Source of the DNA: Collybiopsis luxurians FD-317 M1 | Taxonomy: Eukaryota; Basidiomycota; Agaricomycetes; Agaricales; Omphalotaceae | Reading direction: 5' to 3' | DNA: 64,000 bases | Assembly (NCBI GenBank): GCA_000827265.1 | Contig: KN834772.1 | Coordinates: forward strand, 655,346 to 719,345 | In this document: piece by piece, positions 32,937 to 44,905 of the stretch | How the letters are laid out: every line of letters starts with the position of its first letter | Numbering within the stretch: position 1 is the first letter of the stretch | Translations under genes and position numbers: made by a program | The notes under the pieces: generated by a model | Seen by the model: only the letters and a program-made list of their open reading frames with translations | Told to the model about the DNA's origin: nothing | The model's database searches: none

Positions 32937-34044
32937 ATGCTCTTTCCCCAAAGTTTTCAGGAGGTTTACGTCTCTCTTCCTACGAAAAGTGGGGTGGGAG
33001 TAGCACCTCCGGCCAAGATATTTGCTTTGAGACACTTGGCATCAAAGTCCTCACCGTCGATGTCCAAAAAAGTGCTGCTATTGCTCCACGGCTTCCCGCA
33101 GAATCATACCCTGTATTACGCAGTAGTGGAGGAGCTCTCAAAGGCTGGAATACTGGAGCACTGGGATGTTGTTATCCCCGATCTTCCTGGGTAAAGAACG
33201 TTTGTCTCGCAGTTCGTCTAACCAATCACGCCTCAAGGAATTGACATAGGTATGGACATTCCACGAAAATACCCTCGCTTGACGGTTCCCATTATGCGAA
33301 TTCGAAACGTGCCATCGCGTCGGATTGTGTGGCACTCATTGATACGATATACGGTGTTGGTCAACAATTCGTCGTTGTAGGGCATGACAGAGGTGCGCGG
33401 GTCGCCTACCGTATGGCCAAAGACTTTCGAGATCGCATTATTGGCCTATGTTTGGTGGAAATCGTTCCCACCAAGATCATGTTCGACAGTAAGTATCGCT
33501 GCAGTAAGACTAGAGGAATTTGACGATCCATCGTACCTTAGAAATGAACTCCTCAAACAAACACCAGACGACTCTCAAAGCATATCACTGGATTTTCCTC
33601 GCCCAACCGCCTCCCTTGCCTGAAACGCTCATCGGAGCTTCGTCCGACTTTTATTTTAGTCATACCATTGAGAGTTGGACGGGATCTCGTCATCGCGGGC
33701 ACTTTGATGCCATTGCTGTTGCGAGCTGGGTCGAGCAATACCGCAACCCAGCCGTCTTGACAGGCTCTCTAGAAGATTACCGCGCTGGGGCCTCCATTGA
33801 TCTGGAACATGATGAGGAAGATGAGAAAACAGGAAATGCTGCGGTGGATTGTCCCCTATTGGTCTTACATTCCGAGTGGTTTGGAAAGCAGCACGACGTT
33901 GCCGGTATCTGGGGGTTACTTGGGAATAAAGGTGTTAGCGTGAAATCGGTCGGAGATGATCAAGTTGGGCACTTTTTACCCATTGAAACAGCGGAAGCAG
34001 CTACCGCGGAGCTGATTTCATGGATAAACGAGATTATGCCGTGA
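32937..34044 (+). CDS. Haloacetate-dehalogenase-like alpha/beta hydrolase
   Basis: Alpha/beta hydrolase of the fluoroacetate dehalogenase/epoxide hydrolase branch, which attacks C-X or epoxide carbon with an Asp nucleophile. Three exons give 331 residues: 32937-33190, 33250-33488, 33542-34044. Seen: LLLLHGFPQNHTLYY (oxyanion HGFP), VVVGHDRGARVAYRMA with nucleophile Asp in GHDRG, LKAYHWIFLAQPPPLPE in the cap, and VGHFLPIE with the general-base His. I start at 32937 because MLFPQSFQEVYVSLP is the typical N-terminus; the frame stays open back to 32751, so a longer form cannot be excluded. The substrate is unknown: such enzymes are common in agaricomycetes and many probably do not act on halides. 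Confidence 0.85.
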
Positions 34045-34592
34045 CCTGTGTATATAACTGGCTGCATGGAAATGTACCAAGACCTTTCCTCTTCACAAAG
34101 ATTTCCATACGCTCGCAAGTCAATATTCATTACCGCTTCCACGAATTGAGGATGAAGCGGGCTGCATAGTCTCGCGATCCCAGAACCCAGCCGGTTACGG
34201 AACCCTCCCGGTTACACGAAGCCACGGACTGTATACGGCTGAAAGACCGTTCATCTCACACAGTCTTTCACCTGTCCGCAAATCGATCATAAATGAGCTA
34301 CAGAAACCTCATTGTCCTTCTCTTTTTGTATTATATACCCCTGCAAGCTCATTTTGATGAAAGTCTTGTGAGATTTCTTGGCTCCTATAGAGTTTGTACT
34401 CAGTGGAAATGGATGCAATAGGATCGTTGTAGGATCGCGTCGCGACGCGGATGCAGCGCTTATTCTCGGCCAGTAGCACGTGATGATGACGCAGCCCGAT
34501 TCACGCGAATTAATACCGACCATCTGTTCTTTCCGCCTTTTCCGCCCTCTCCGCCTCTCCGAGCCCAATCTGAGGAAATTTCCTCTGTTAAT
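34045..34592. other. Intergenic, no gene seen
   Basis: Contains the hydrolase 3' flank and the ABC transporter promoter, including a pyrimidine tract at about 34520-34565. Confidence 0.5.
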
Positions 34593-37378
34593 ATGCTAGG
34601 CATACTGGCCGGCACATTCACTGGCTCACTGCGGCCGTATACAGCGGCCACTCTACACTCATCATCCGTTCAACGAGCTCTACTCGGTTCCCTTCGGAAT
34701 CCAACATGTCTGGCTGGAGCAGGCTCTACCCCTCGAATACGATTTTACACTACTCAAACTGACCCACAAAACTCTCCGAAACCAACGCCGGCTAAATCTG
34801 GTATTCTATCTCGTCTGCTTCCCTCAGGACCATCCGGATCTGCATCCTCTTTTCGAAAAATAGTAGCATTAGCAAAACCGGAAAAGAGACCACTTTCGAC
34901 GGCCGTTGGGCTGCTATTCGTGTCGTCTTCAGTTTCAATGTCGATACCGTTTACTATTGGCAAGTTGATTGACTATTTTTCGACTGCAAATCCTGTAGGT
35001 CTCATTCGTTACTTTGTGTCTTGCTCCTTGTTTAATTCAACAGCAAATCCCACTTGGTCTTTCAACATGGCAAGCATCGGGCGCTCTGCTACTCATTTTT
35101 ACCGTTGGCGCCGTGGCGAATGCTGGCCGCGCCTATCTCATGAAGATGTCGGGCAAGTTGACCATGGTTTAGGAATGAAAACTCTCGATTAATATATGTT
35201 TGATAGGCCAACGAATAGTGGCCCGATTGCGAGAACAAACATATGGTGCAGCTTTACACCAAGAAGTTGAATTTGTTGAGCGTGGAGAGGGTGATGTTCT
35301 CAGTAGATTGAGTGTGGATACGAGCATCGTCGGTGAAAGGTGTGTTCTATGATCTGTCATTTCGGTCGCATACTGAATCGTTGCAGTGTCACCCAGAACC
35401 TTTCGGATGGATTACGAGCCATCGTCATGTCATCTGTGGGCTGTGAGTACCAGTCTTGCTCTGACCATGCTCCGGGCTGAGTGCGATTCAAGTGGGGGCC
35501 ATGTTTTATCTATCACCAACACTCACTACACTCATGCTTTGCGTTGTCCCTCCCGTTTCCTTCGGCGCTGTAAGTGTCTCCAAGCGGCACGACATAGTTC
35601 GGCTCACGCGTCTGTCAGGTTTTTTATGGCCGGTATCTCAAAAAACTTTCAAATAGGACGCAAGAGGCCATGGGTGAAATGTCAAAACATGCGACGGAGT
35701 CTCTTTCCGCCTTGCGAACTGTCCAAGCATACAACGCCCAGCCGCAAGAGCAATTGAAATTTCACGAGCGAGTAACGCACGTTCTCAGTCTGGCCAAAAG
35801 GGAAGCTATTGCCAGTGGTATCTTTTTCGGAAGTACAGGATGGAGTGGCAATGTTACAATATTGGCTCTTTTGGGATACGGCGCGTCTTTTTCTCCTACG
35901 AAACTTCATAAGGCTGAGCCTCTCTAAATTATCAGGAGGCTCACTTGTATCGCAAGGAATGATTACCGTCGGAGACTTGACGAGTCTCCTACTCTATACT
36001 GTTTATGTTGGTAGTGGGTTACAGATGTTAACGTGTGCACGGTGATCTTCATCGCAGTTTTGCTCCACGCTCACTTGTCCTCTGCAGGTCTTTCTTCGTA
36101 CGAACCGCCCTTTGTGAAAGCCCGTTTCGATAATCTAATCATTGCGGTCGTAGTCTTCTATAATGCGAGGAATCGGAGCCGGTAGTCGCGTTTTCGAGCT
36201 GCTGGGTCGTAATCCTGCCATTCCAACAGACTCTGGGGTTATCCTCGCCCCGGAACGTCGTGGTCCTGTGAGATTCGAACATGTAGGTTTTGAATATCCA
36301 AGTCGGAAAGGGGTCGAAATCTTGAAAGACTTCAATCTGGAAGTTGGCGTTGGTGAAAGTGTTGCGATCGTGTACGTCACCTAAACTCCAATGTTTGCGC
36401 CACACTTAACGGCATTTCCAGAGGAAAGAGTGGAAGCGGAAAGTCATCAATACAATCCCTACTCTTGCGGTACTATGATCCTGTGAGGGGAAAAGTCACC
36501 TTCGATGGCCAAGGTATGCCGGGACACTTGATTCAAAATGGAATCATTAACCGATTTTACACACAGATATTCGAGAACTTAGGGTAGACTCTTGGAGAAG
36601 TGCCATCGGAATCGTCCCACAGGATCCTATCCTTTTCACTGGTACAATTGCCTCAAACATCGCCTTTGGTAATCCTACTGCTACGCGAGAGCAGATCGAA
36701 AATGCTGCGAGGGAGGCCAACTGCGAATTTGTATGGGGGATGCCCAAAGGATTCGATACCGAGAGTACGTGATTCAGAATGCTGCGTATGACATAAATTT
36801 GATTCTTTGATCTTCTAGTTGGTCGGCTGAGCTTGAGTGGTGGACAGAGGCAAAGATTAGCTATAGCTCGTGCGTTACTCAAGAAGCCTGCTATCCTCGC
36901 GCTCGATGAAGCAACAAGCTCGCTGGATGCAAACTCAGAACATAGAGTCAATGATGCTGTTGATAAGATTCTAAGAAAAAGGCAGACAACATGCCTGTTT
37001 GTTGCCCATCGTTTGTCAACCATTGCAAGAGCCGAACGTATCGTCGTTCTGGAAGGTTCGTATTCGCTGTTTCGTGGAAAGCGCAGCAGTTGACCCACGG
37101 TTCTTCGACAGATGGTCGAATAACGGAATCCGGAACCTATCGTCAGCTGGTACGTATTGAATTCTTCCACGCCGAAAGTTAGCTTGTCTGAACTATTCGT
37201 GATGAAGGTTAACAACCCAGAGTCACGATTCAGGGTTTTAATGGCCGCACAACTCAATGCCACCGATACACAAGAATCGACAGCACCACCCAGTCGTCAA
37301 TCCACCACAGAAGAAAAAGCTACTAACGCGGAGCCGGAAGAGGTGGTTGAGCAAACGCCACCTGCGGCGAAGTCATAA
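34593..37378 (+). CDS. Mitochondrial ABC half-transporter (MDL1/ABCB10 type)
   Basis: Half-size ABC exporter (one membrane domain, then one ATPase domain), probably in the mitochondrial inner membrane where yeast Mdl1 exports peptides. Fourteen exons give 699 residues: 34593-34994, 35044-35152, 35207-35339, 35387-35442, 35493-35569, 35619-35880, 35936-36032, 36088-36097, 36154-36371, 36422-36513, 36567-36764, 36819-37055, 37112-37149, 37208-37378. Seen: a basic, Ser/Thr-rich presequence; [20 protein letters not shown]; Walker A GKSGSGKS (456-463); LSGGQ (557-561); Walker B ILALDEAT; and VAHRLST. Intron 2 is GC-AG (GCAAGT). Exon 8 is 10 nt. The exon 6/7 junction has no GT donor that keeps the frame; my boundary assumes a GC donor. 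The C-terminal 45 residues are polar. Confidence 0.85.
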
Positions 37379-37624
37379 ATTATCTACACCCCTCATTAGA
37401 ACCGACTACGGCACCACCAGTATACTAGATTACCTGCTGAATATAAAGGAATTCAAGTCAAGGACTAATTGAGTTCGTGTACACGCTTCGGTCCGAGAAA
37501 CCTATATTGAACTCTAATAATGGAAAACACGCTGATACCTCATGGAGGAGATATCTTGACCTTTATTAGTAGTATTGATAGGATCTTGTGGGCGTTGCGG
37601 CTTGACTAAAGTTTTAGTAAAAAA

Positions 37625-38775
37625 ATGCAGCCTGCGGATCCCCCCACGTCTTCGACGTGCTTTTCACCCACCACCTCTTCATCGACTCCCTTAAGCAGGA
37701 CCGTTTCCCTATCCTCGAACACCGATATCACTATCGAGCCATCGTACCCATCAGACATACAAGATCCACTTGCAACCATGCGCAGTACTCTGGAAAACCT
37801 AGAGGTACCGGAGAGGAATAGTTGTACAAATCGCAGCAGTTCGTTAACTCTTGTCATATTATCAGGATATCATTCGAGAATTGGAAACCCAAACCATGAA
37901 TCAAGGCTTGGCTGAAGGTAGTCTGTTCGCTGCTGATATCCAAAAGTGGGTTGTGTTTTATTTTACTACCCAGAGGGGATGTCGAGGGCTGAAGGTCTTT
38001 TTGGGGGGGGGCAGGATACGTCAGGATCTCGACGGGATTGAAAAGGGACATGCGAACGGGACGCAGGAGATTAAATGTGAGTACTGTTTGTTTAGGAGTC
38101 GTGTACCTGTTTTTGAATGATGTATTTCGCAGTGCTCATGGATGATCTGGTCAAGAAGACCTCGCTGGCGGAGATTCAGAAGCAAGGTATGTTCAGGGAG
38201 AATCGTTCGAGTGGATTCAGAGCTCGAGCTGACAAAATAAACATGTGCAGTCGACGAGGAGATCAAACAAAACATGGATTCGTTGATCAAGGAAGAGGTC
38301 AAAACGTACCTCGAGCAGGCCATCCCATCGAAGATACAGCAGGAGCTTCAGGATCGAAAGAAGGAACTCGACGAGGTCAACAGGGACCTTCACAATTCGT
38401 AGGGACATTTTCGTTGTATCCGAGAATTATTTTCGTAATGATTTGGCTGGCTAAACTCGAATAGAGAGAGCAAGAGATTGAATTCGCTTCTTCGAGAACG
38501 AAACCGTCACGAACCTTTGCGTAATATTTACCGATCCAATGGGGAAGTTAGCAAGCACTTTCCAAAGACGCTCGATGATCTTTTCAATATTGACGGTGAG
38601 TGTATGCTCAGATCAAGTGCTGCGTGCGAAGTTCACGCTTGTCGTCACAGCAACAACATGCAAAACGTTGGTACAGGACTACAATCTCGAAGTGAGTGCC
38701 TCAAAAGATGGGAATTTGAATCGGTTCATGGTATTTTGTGGCGTACAATACCAAATGGTGAGTGTCTCTTCATAG
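37625..38775 (+). CDS. Coiled-coil protein of unknown function
   Basis: Not recognised. Seven exons give 259 residues: 37625-37804, 37866-37945, 38015-38076, 38133-38186, 38251-38398, 38465-38595, 38651-38775. The first 60 residues are Ser/Thr/Pro-rich and low in structure. The middle (DIIRELETQTMN through KIQQELQDRKKELDEVNRD) has a heptad-like pattern of a coiled coil. The end (LLRERNRHEPLRNIYR, FPKTLDDLFNID, LVQDYNLEVS) resembles a small conserved domain found next to coiled coils in agaricomycete proteins of unknown role. The frame is open throughout and all introns are short. Confidence 0.65.
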
Positions 38776-39017
38776 CTGTCTGGATATTCGTGACGTCTTT
38801 TGAGGTCCGCCGGGGGAATGATAGTAAGCGTGTTGCCTTCGATATTAAAGGTTTTTAGTGATGTACACAGTGTAAAGCATTCATCTTTGTATCATTATAA
38901 TTATCTGTGTACAATGTCGTAAAAACAGCTTTGACCGTGTGCCAAATATATACAATTCCATCGGAAGAATTAGTTTTCCATTTACATCTGACCCGCTACG
39001 CTATCTGTTCGTCAACG

Positions 39018-39898
39018 TCAGACCATAGAAGTGATGTATTTGTACTGACTATGTCCTGGGCCATAATTAATATTAAACACGACTGAACTACCATTATCGA
39101 TGACGATACTGGGTGGACAATTGTAAGTCGTGTTGTTCATATCGTTCGCCACACTGTTAAACTGGGATCTCTGAATGCTGTGTACGCTCGCGCTGGAAAA
39201 AGAGTGGGCACCAGCCATTGTTAGAGACTGCCTGGATGACGGTATCGAGGTATGAGGTGGGCTCGAGGAGGATTGGGAATACTCTCGAGTTATCGAGCCC
39301 GTAGGCAAGTCCCAGTGCTCCTTAAGGCGAGAGATTTTTCCCTATAATTATTCAAGTCAATCGGCGGTTACACAGTATTCGACTCGTTCACCTGTGAGTC
39401 CAATTTCTTTAGCTTCACCTCTTCATGAAATTTCTTGATAGATTTAGAATCATGCCATGAGTAGACAAGGGCTAGAACTGCATTTCGTCCAGTAAGACGC
39501 CTAACCAGCCTTTCGCAACGAGCCAGAGTTCTATAGAGTCTTTTGTCAGTGAAGAAACGATTGAAGACTTATGATGAGAAAGTATACATGTCGAAGTCAG
39601 TAAATATCTCGGCAAAGTCCCCTTGGCGAAATCCAGGAGCACCAAAATATTCAGATTTGAGGATATCGAAATTGTCCTTTAGCCCATTATCGAGCAGCTT
39701 CAAAGAGTGCCCGCAAAACGGTTTCCTCTCTAAATCGTGTAACCGAACGGACAAAGACGACAGCTGAGTCTGGGGGAAACCAGCCCCTGATCAATCTGAA
39801 TGCGTGCATAGCAGAGCACAGCCACTAACCTCAATTAATGCAAGTCGATTTTCCGGGAGACTTTTGTTGAGATTGCGCTCGTTCGTGCAAACAGACAT
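39018..39898 (-). CDS. Helical protein of unknown function
   Basis: Not recognised with confidence. Four exons give 240 residues: 39898-39830, 39769-39588, 39539-39392, 39341-39018. The first 140 residues are predicted helical (LHDLERKPFCGHSLKLLDNG, LARCERLVRRLTGRNAVLAL, SIKKFHEEVKLKKLDSQ). The remainder is Ser-rich and ends with an Asn-rich stretch (ANDMNNTTYNC). A helical N-terminus followed by an Asn-rich spacer is seen in front of NACHT/STAND ATPases in agaricomycetes, but no ATPase follows, so this could be a truncated member or an adaptor. That is inference. Intron 3 (48 nt) is needed to skip a TAA. Confidence 0.5.
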
Positions 39899-40905
39899 TG
39901 CATAGGCGGATAGAGGAAGGAAGGACAGTCCTGCCTTTTATTCTTCTCGGGACTTGGACGCGACTTTTATAAGCCACCGAAATGTGTAGGCTCCTGTCAG
40001 GAGTCCATGAAACACCGACCATGATTGGATCATGGACGGTGGTGACTATTACTGTATACTGATTGGAATTTTTTTAATATGAGATCGAAGATTATGTCAT
40101 CACAGATATGGAAGGATCCTATGGAAGACCGCGGACCCTGATATAGATATGGCAATGAAGTATAGCGCGCGGACATCGAAACACGACTTTCAACGTTGAA
40201 CCCGACGAAGCGAAATCTGCTTAACCTTTGTTTTTTTTTGGGGGCCTCTATTTCGTCCCTTCTGATTCTATATCTCGGAAAACATTGCGCTCAGTCCATA
40301 CCGTAGAATCCGTAACATATTCGTTCTTCTCAATGACGACAAAAATCTTTCTTATCAACTGGATATTCCTAACCAAATCCAGCCTCTACAGGCCTCTAGT
40401 CCCTTAGGCCTTAGTGTTGGCGACCGTGCCTCTTTAAAGTACACAACCACACAACCGCCCGAAGATTTCCACGGCCCGAGTTTCTACAGTACTGCGTTCG
40501 TGCTAAATTCCTGATTTCAGGGAAACTATTTACTGGATCTGAGCCATAACTCGCTGTTCATGAAGTTTCAGGTACACTCAATACTCCGCACAGAGACTCT
40601 CTCTTCATACATCCCTCCACAGTATTCGCTGTAACTCATTCATAGATAGTATTTTGTACCTTGACGCTACAATGGCGCATATGGATCTACCCACAGTATC
40701 CAGTAGTAGCGTCCCAAGGAGGACAATGAAATGATAGATGCATTGATCTGGTCACAGGGTCCGTCAGCTTTACATAGTCCCAAGCCGGTAATAAACCAAT
40801 GCCTGAAAAATGAGCTAAGCCCTCAGATCCAGACGCTGTGACTTTGAATTTCGATTGTAAGTATGATATATCACGTGAGGCGCTTAAGCATTTCTTTTCA
40901 CCGCC
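39899..40905. other. Intergenic, no gene seen
   Basis: About 1 kb between the helical unknown and SDE2. No conserved frame or RNA gene recognised; a short G/T-rich tract lies near 40225-40250. Confidence 0.45.
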
Positions 40906-41779
40906 ATGTTCACCAACGTCCTCGTATCGTCCTTCGCCCCTTTCAACACTCTATCCCTTGCCGTTCCTGCTGCTACTCACATATCCGATGTCCTGCCTTT
41001 ATTGAACGAAAAGTACCCGCTTCTTCCCTCGGCTGGCCTTGTGTTATCTCTCCACTCCGGAATTGCACCCCAGGATTCACCGGTCTCTTCCTTGTGCAGC
41101 GATGAATCTGGCTTTGTCTCCTTGCGCCTTTCGCCCCGTGTCCTTGGAGGCAAAGGAGGCTTTGGATCTCAGCTTCGTGCTGCGGGTGGACGGATGAGCA
41201 GCCAAAAGACGAGCAACAATGATTCTTGCCGGGATCTTTCTGGTAGGCGGTTGAGCACCTTAAAGGAGGCAAAGAAGTGGGTTCATACTATTTTGTCAAT
41301 GTTTCGCTCTTACTGACCGATATTCTCTTAGGCTTGCGGAATACCTGGAATCAGAGCCTGAGCGACTAGCCGCCAAGGCCGAGGCACAGAAGGCAAAGTT
41401 AGAAGCACTAGAGCGCAAATTGGGTATCGATAATTCCTCTGGCGCAGGACCCTCCAAAGCTGGTGCTTCATCCTCCGAAGAACCTGCCAAGCTAGCAGGA
41501 AAGAAGCACCGATTTGATGATACAGAATATCTCGAACAAAGCCGTGAACTTGTCGATAATGTGAAGACTGCGGTTTCTGCAGGTACGTCGAGATTTGCCC
41601 CAATGCACCAATAGATATTCATACTTTCGCCAGCCTTGCTGAAGAAAAAGAAAAAAGCCAAGCTTGCAGAATCCGACTCGCCAACAAATACACAGGCTTC
41701 GAAAGCTTCCACCAAGGCGAAGATTGCTACTTCTGCAGTGGTTGTACCGGCCGTGACGACGGAAGCTGTTGGTGCTTGA
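40906..41779 (+). CDS. Splicing factor Sde2 (ubiquitin-fold precursor)
   Basis: Sde2 is made as a precursor with an N-terminal ubiquitin fold that is cleaved after GG; the released C-terminal part, beginning with Lys, joins the spliceosome and helps excise a subset of introns (known from fission yeast). Three exons give 255 residues: 40906-41276, 41332-41582, 41634-41779. Seen: a ubiquitin-like segment (1-82), then the invariant processing site [20 protein letters not shown] (GG at 81-82, Lys83), then [15 protein letters not shown] and Lys/Glu-rich helices. The C-terminus is Ala/Lys-rich. The match to the invariant motif makes the identification secure. Confidence 0.93.
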
Positions 41780-42127
41780 GGCGTTGTCGTTTTATGGTTT
41801 ACTGCGTTACCTATACTCTACACCGAGGACGTTTAGTTCTGTATAATACGCGGACGTTCGCTGCACCTGGACATTCGATGGTTTGTATTTCCGGTATGTT
41901 CTAGTTCCAAGAAGCCCGGCATTGAGGATCAGTGTTTCCTTGTGGGGATAGATTCTCAGCAATCAAGAAGTCATACTGCACTCTATGATATACATTGGAT
42001 ACACGAAATCACTAATCAGACCTTTTGTCTCGGAGCTTCCTGCAGATTTTCGCTGCTTAAGCTACTGATGGCCTGCAACAAAGAGCTGAAATCTCCGTAG
42101 AGTTCGACTCTCGTCAGCTCGCAGCCG
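41780..42127. other. Convergent intergenic region
   Basis: Shared 3' flank of SDE2 and the SnoaL-like gene. Nothing recognised. Confidence 0.5.
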
Positions 42128-42706
42128 TTATTCTGCTGGAAAGTCATGTAAGAACGCATCAACGTAGGGAACTATGGAATCTCCACCTGGCGTTGCCGGC
42201 TCTGTATTACCATACAAGCCTTCACTGTGATATCTACTCCATTCTTCACGGTATAGTAGATGGTGCCCAAAGCGACAACATGATCGGGAGCAAATATAAC
42301 TGCGTCTCGCAGTAAGCGTTTGTATCAATTTCGAATTGGTCGACTTTGCATACCTTCGTGAATGCTAAATAGGGTGAGAGCTCATTCGTCAAAGCGTGAT
42401 AAATGAAAGAGTGGGATTTCCTATTCACCTATGATTCACTTTTAAATAGTTGGAGAACATGAACCTCATACTTTCCGCTATCTTCGACCTGCTATCTAGT
42501 GCGGGTAGTCCGCCGATAGTGAAGTAAGCATCTTCAGAAAAGTGACTCGCAACGTCGTCTACATCTAGTCTGTCGCATGCTTTGAACATCTGCGGGGCAT
42601 GATTCCGATACAGTTCAAGATTTGGAGAGAGACTAAGGACGGTTGGGTCACTTACATCGAGCATGCATTGACGCGTTTGTTCATTCGTGTCAGATACGGC
42701 TACCAT
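42128..42706 (-). CDS. SnoaL/NTF2-like small protein
   Basis: A small alpha+beta-barrel protein of the SnoaL-like fold, which includes cyclases, isomerases and ligand-binding proteins in secondary metabolism. Four exons give 138 residues: 42706-42429, 42364-42354, 42299-42216, 42171-42128. Seen: MFKACDRLDVDDVASHFSED with the helix-turn and FTIGGLP-type start of the barrel, then IFAPDHVVALGTIYYTVKNG and FPYVDAFLHDFPAE as barrel strands. Exon 2 is an 11-nt micro-exon. The last intron is 44 nt with donor GTATGG and is the least certain junction. It sits 0.5 kb from an amine oxidase in the same orientation; a shared pathway is possible but unproven. Confidence 0.68.
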
Positions 42707-43251
42707 GCTGGATATCCGATGTCGAGATATGAGAAATTAGTAGGCAAGACTTTATGATCGAACAGAGAGTGAATGTCAAAGAAAGTGCAGTATATTTAAT
42801 CTTCCAAGGATGACCTAGCTTGCCCAGACGATACCCGCCGAGATTTATAAGAAAGCAACCCTGCATGGAGCCTGGGAGCCACGAGCTACATGGTGTCTGA
42901 CGGCCGGGGCCAATTTCATTGTTGAGTAACGAGTTTTGAGGGTACAGCTTCTGATGAGAACATCAAACGGAGTAATTGCACAATGCAAACTTCGCTCAAA
43001 GAATTGAGGACATCACGTTTGCGAGACAGACATGTCGGCGAATTCGGGCCGGCATCATCGGCATGTCATCCGACTCTGCCGAAACACATTACCGTACGGT
43101 ACATACGATTGTGATATCAGGTCCGTCGGGCTCAGGTAACTGACGGATGGCTCGATTTCATTCCATGATGGATGATATCCAATGTGCACTCTCATATGCT
43201 CTTTTTATTAAGTAGAAAATCCACCTGGGCAGTTTGAATATCCAATATATG
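42707..43251. other. Intergenic, no gene seen
   Basis: Promoter side of the SnoaL-like gene and 3' flank of the amine oxidase. Nothing recognised. Confidence 0.45.
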
Positions 43252-44905
43252 TCAAGCCATACCGTCGTAAAGCTTGGCGAGTTTCTTTCCAACAGATTCC
43301 CCAGACAAATAAGCCCCGGCTACTGTTCCACATTCCTCGAACGGAGCAGCATGCTCTCCGCAGAACCAGAGTCTCCGTTCGACGCAACCTTCCCTGAACG
43401 CCTGTACGTCCTTGTCTGCCTCCTCTACCCCCACTTGGAAGTTGCAATAGCTTCCATGGCCATTTAATTCATCTTTTAGCCATTCTGTGGCCAGAACTGC
43501 CTTCGGAATACAGTCTGGGTTCTTTGAGTCGAATCCTGGAAGACGAGAATAATACGGAAAGAAGAACTTTGTGATAAACTCGTATTTTTCCTCTTTGGAC
43601 TTGCCATATATCGAATTAACGATATACCTGGAGCAATCGCCATACAGATAGAAGAGCATCGTCGGGTGATTATTCGGGGGTGCAAAGGCTGCCAAGTTCC
43701 AAATCTCCTGTGCCCAATGATGAGGATTGGTGTCATCTGCATATTTTGGACGTAACCAATTCGTGAAACTCGGAAAGGAGTCGGCAGTTTTGTCAGAGAT
43801 CCAAAAGGCCGAAGGAAAGGTGATGAACACTTTCTCGAGCTGAGAAAGTTTCAAGTTGTCGATGGCCGAGGACAGTTTTTTGGGAAGTGAGGGTGTAAAG
43901 CAGTCGCGGTATTTTTTGAGCCATCCCAGCGGTGTAGTCATTACCACTTCATCGAATTCATGAATGGATCCGTCGTCAGTGATAACACAGACCTGCTTTC
44001 CAGAGGTACGTTCCTCGGGCGTTCGGACGGAGACAACTCTCTTCCCTAAGATAATCTCCGCTTTTTCTCTTGCGGGTTCGGAGATCCTGTCTATTATAGC
44101 AGAATATGTGGAAGCCACGAACACCTCCTCTTCTATGTAGTCAGTTTTTTGATACGGATCTCCGCTCATAAGCAAGTTCTTACCTCCTCCGCAGCATTCT
44201 TCCATCCACGCGAATCTTAGGCTCTGCTTATAGACAGGCTCACCGACATAAGCACCCCACATCTCACTCATCTGTAAAAGTGTGTCTCGGTCTTGCTCAT
44301 CTTCAAGCTCCTCAACACATCTTCCCTGAATGAAATCATATAAAGAATCTTTTGCGGGAATACTGTGCCCGTGATTCTTATGAGCTTCCTCACTATACTC
44401 AAACGCTTCCTCGATAATCTTCCACAGCAGCGTCGAGAGCCTATCTGTGGTCTCATCGGACATCTTGTTACCCAAAGAGTCGAATAACATCTGCTTTGAG
44501 TTCCAATGATGCACAGGCGTGTCGGTATCTGTCGCCAGTTTCAATATTGGATGAACTTCACCGCTATCCCAAGTATGGATCCAGTTCGCTCCTCTATCAG
44601 TGGTGGTCATAAGATCGGTTTCAGCAGGACGAGAACGGTTTTGGCCATAAGTACTTACATATCAATGTTATATCCCAGTTCTTTGGATTGGCAAATCTAA
44701 AAAAAAAAAGGACGGAAAGCAGGCTACGAGTCAGCATTGAATGGTTTCTGTTTTGGCTGTGCGGATCATTCACTCTGCCACCTATTCTGTCTCTGGCTTC
44801 AAGTATCGTAACTTGGAAGCCGTGCGAGAGGAGGATATCTGCGCATCGTAATCCCGACACTCCAGCGCCTACAATACAGATGTGATTGCGACGTTCGTGA
44901 CGCAT
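43252..44905 (-). CDS. Flavin-containing amine/polyamine oxidase
   Basis: FAD-dependent oxidase expected to oxidise amines (monoamines or polyamines) to aldehydes and hydrogen peroxide. Three exons give 503 residues: 44905-44774, 44696-44659, 44593-43252. Seen: the N-terminal dinucleotide motif [13 protein letters not shown] with [11 protein letters not shown], the family's [17 protein letters not shown], the C-terminal LWFCGEH and [17 protein letters not shown] that close the flavin site. Length and motif order are typical. No signal peptide or peroxisomal tail (it ends YDGMA), so it is probably cytosolic. Confidence 0.9.
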
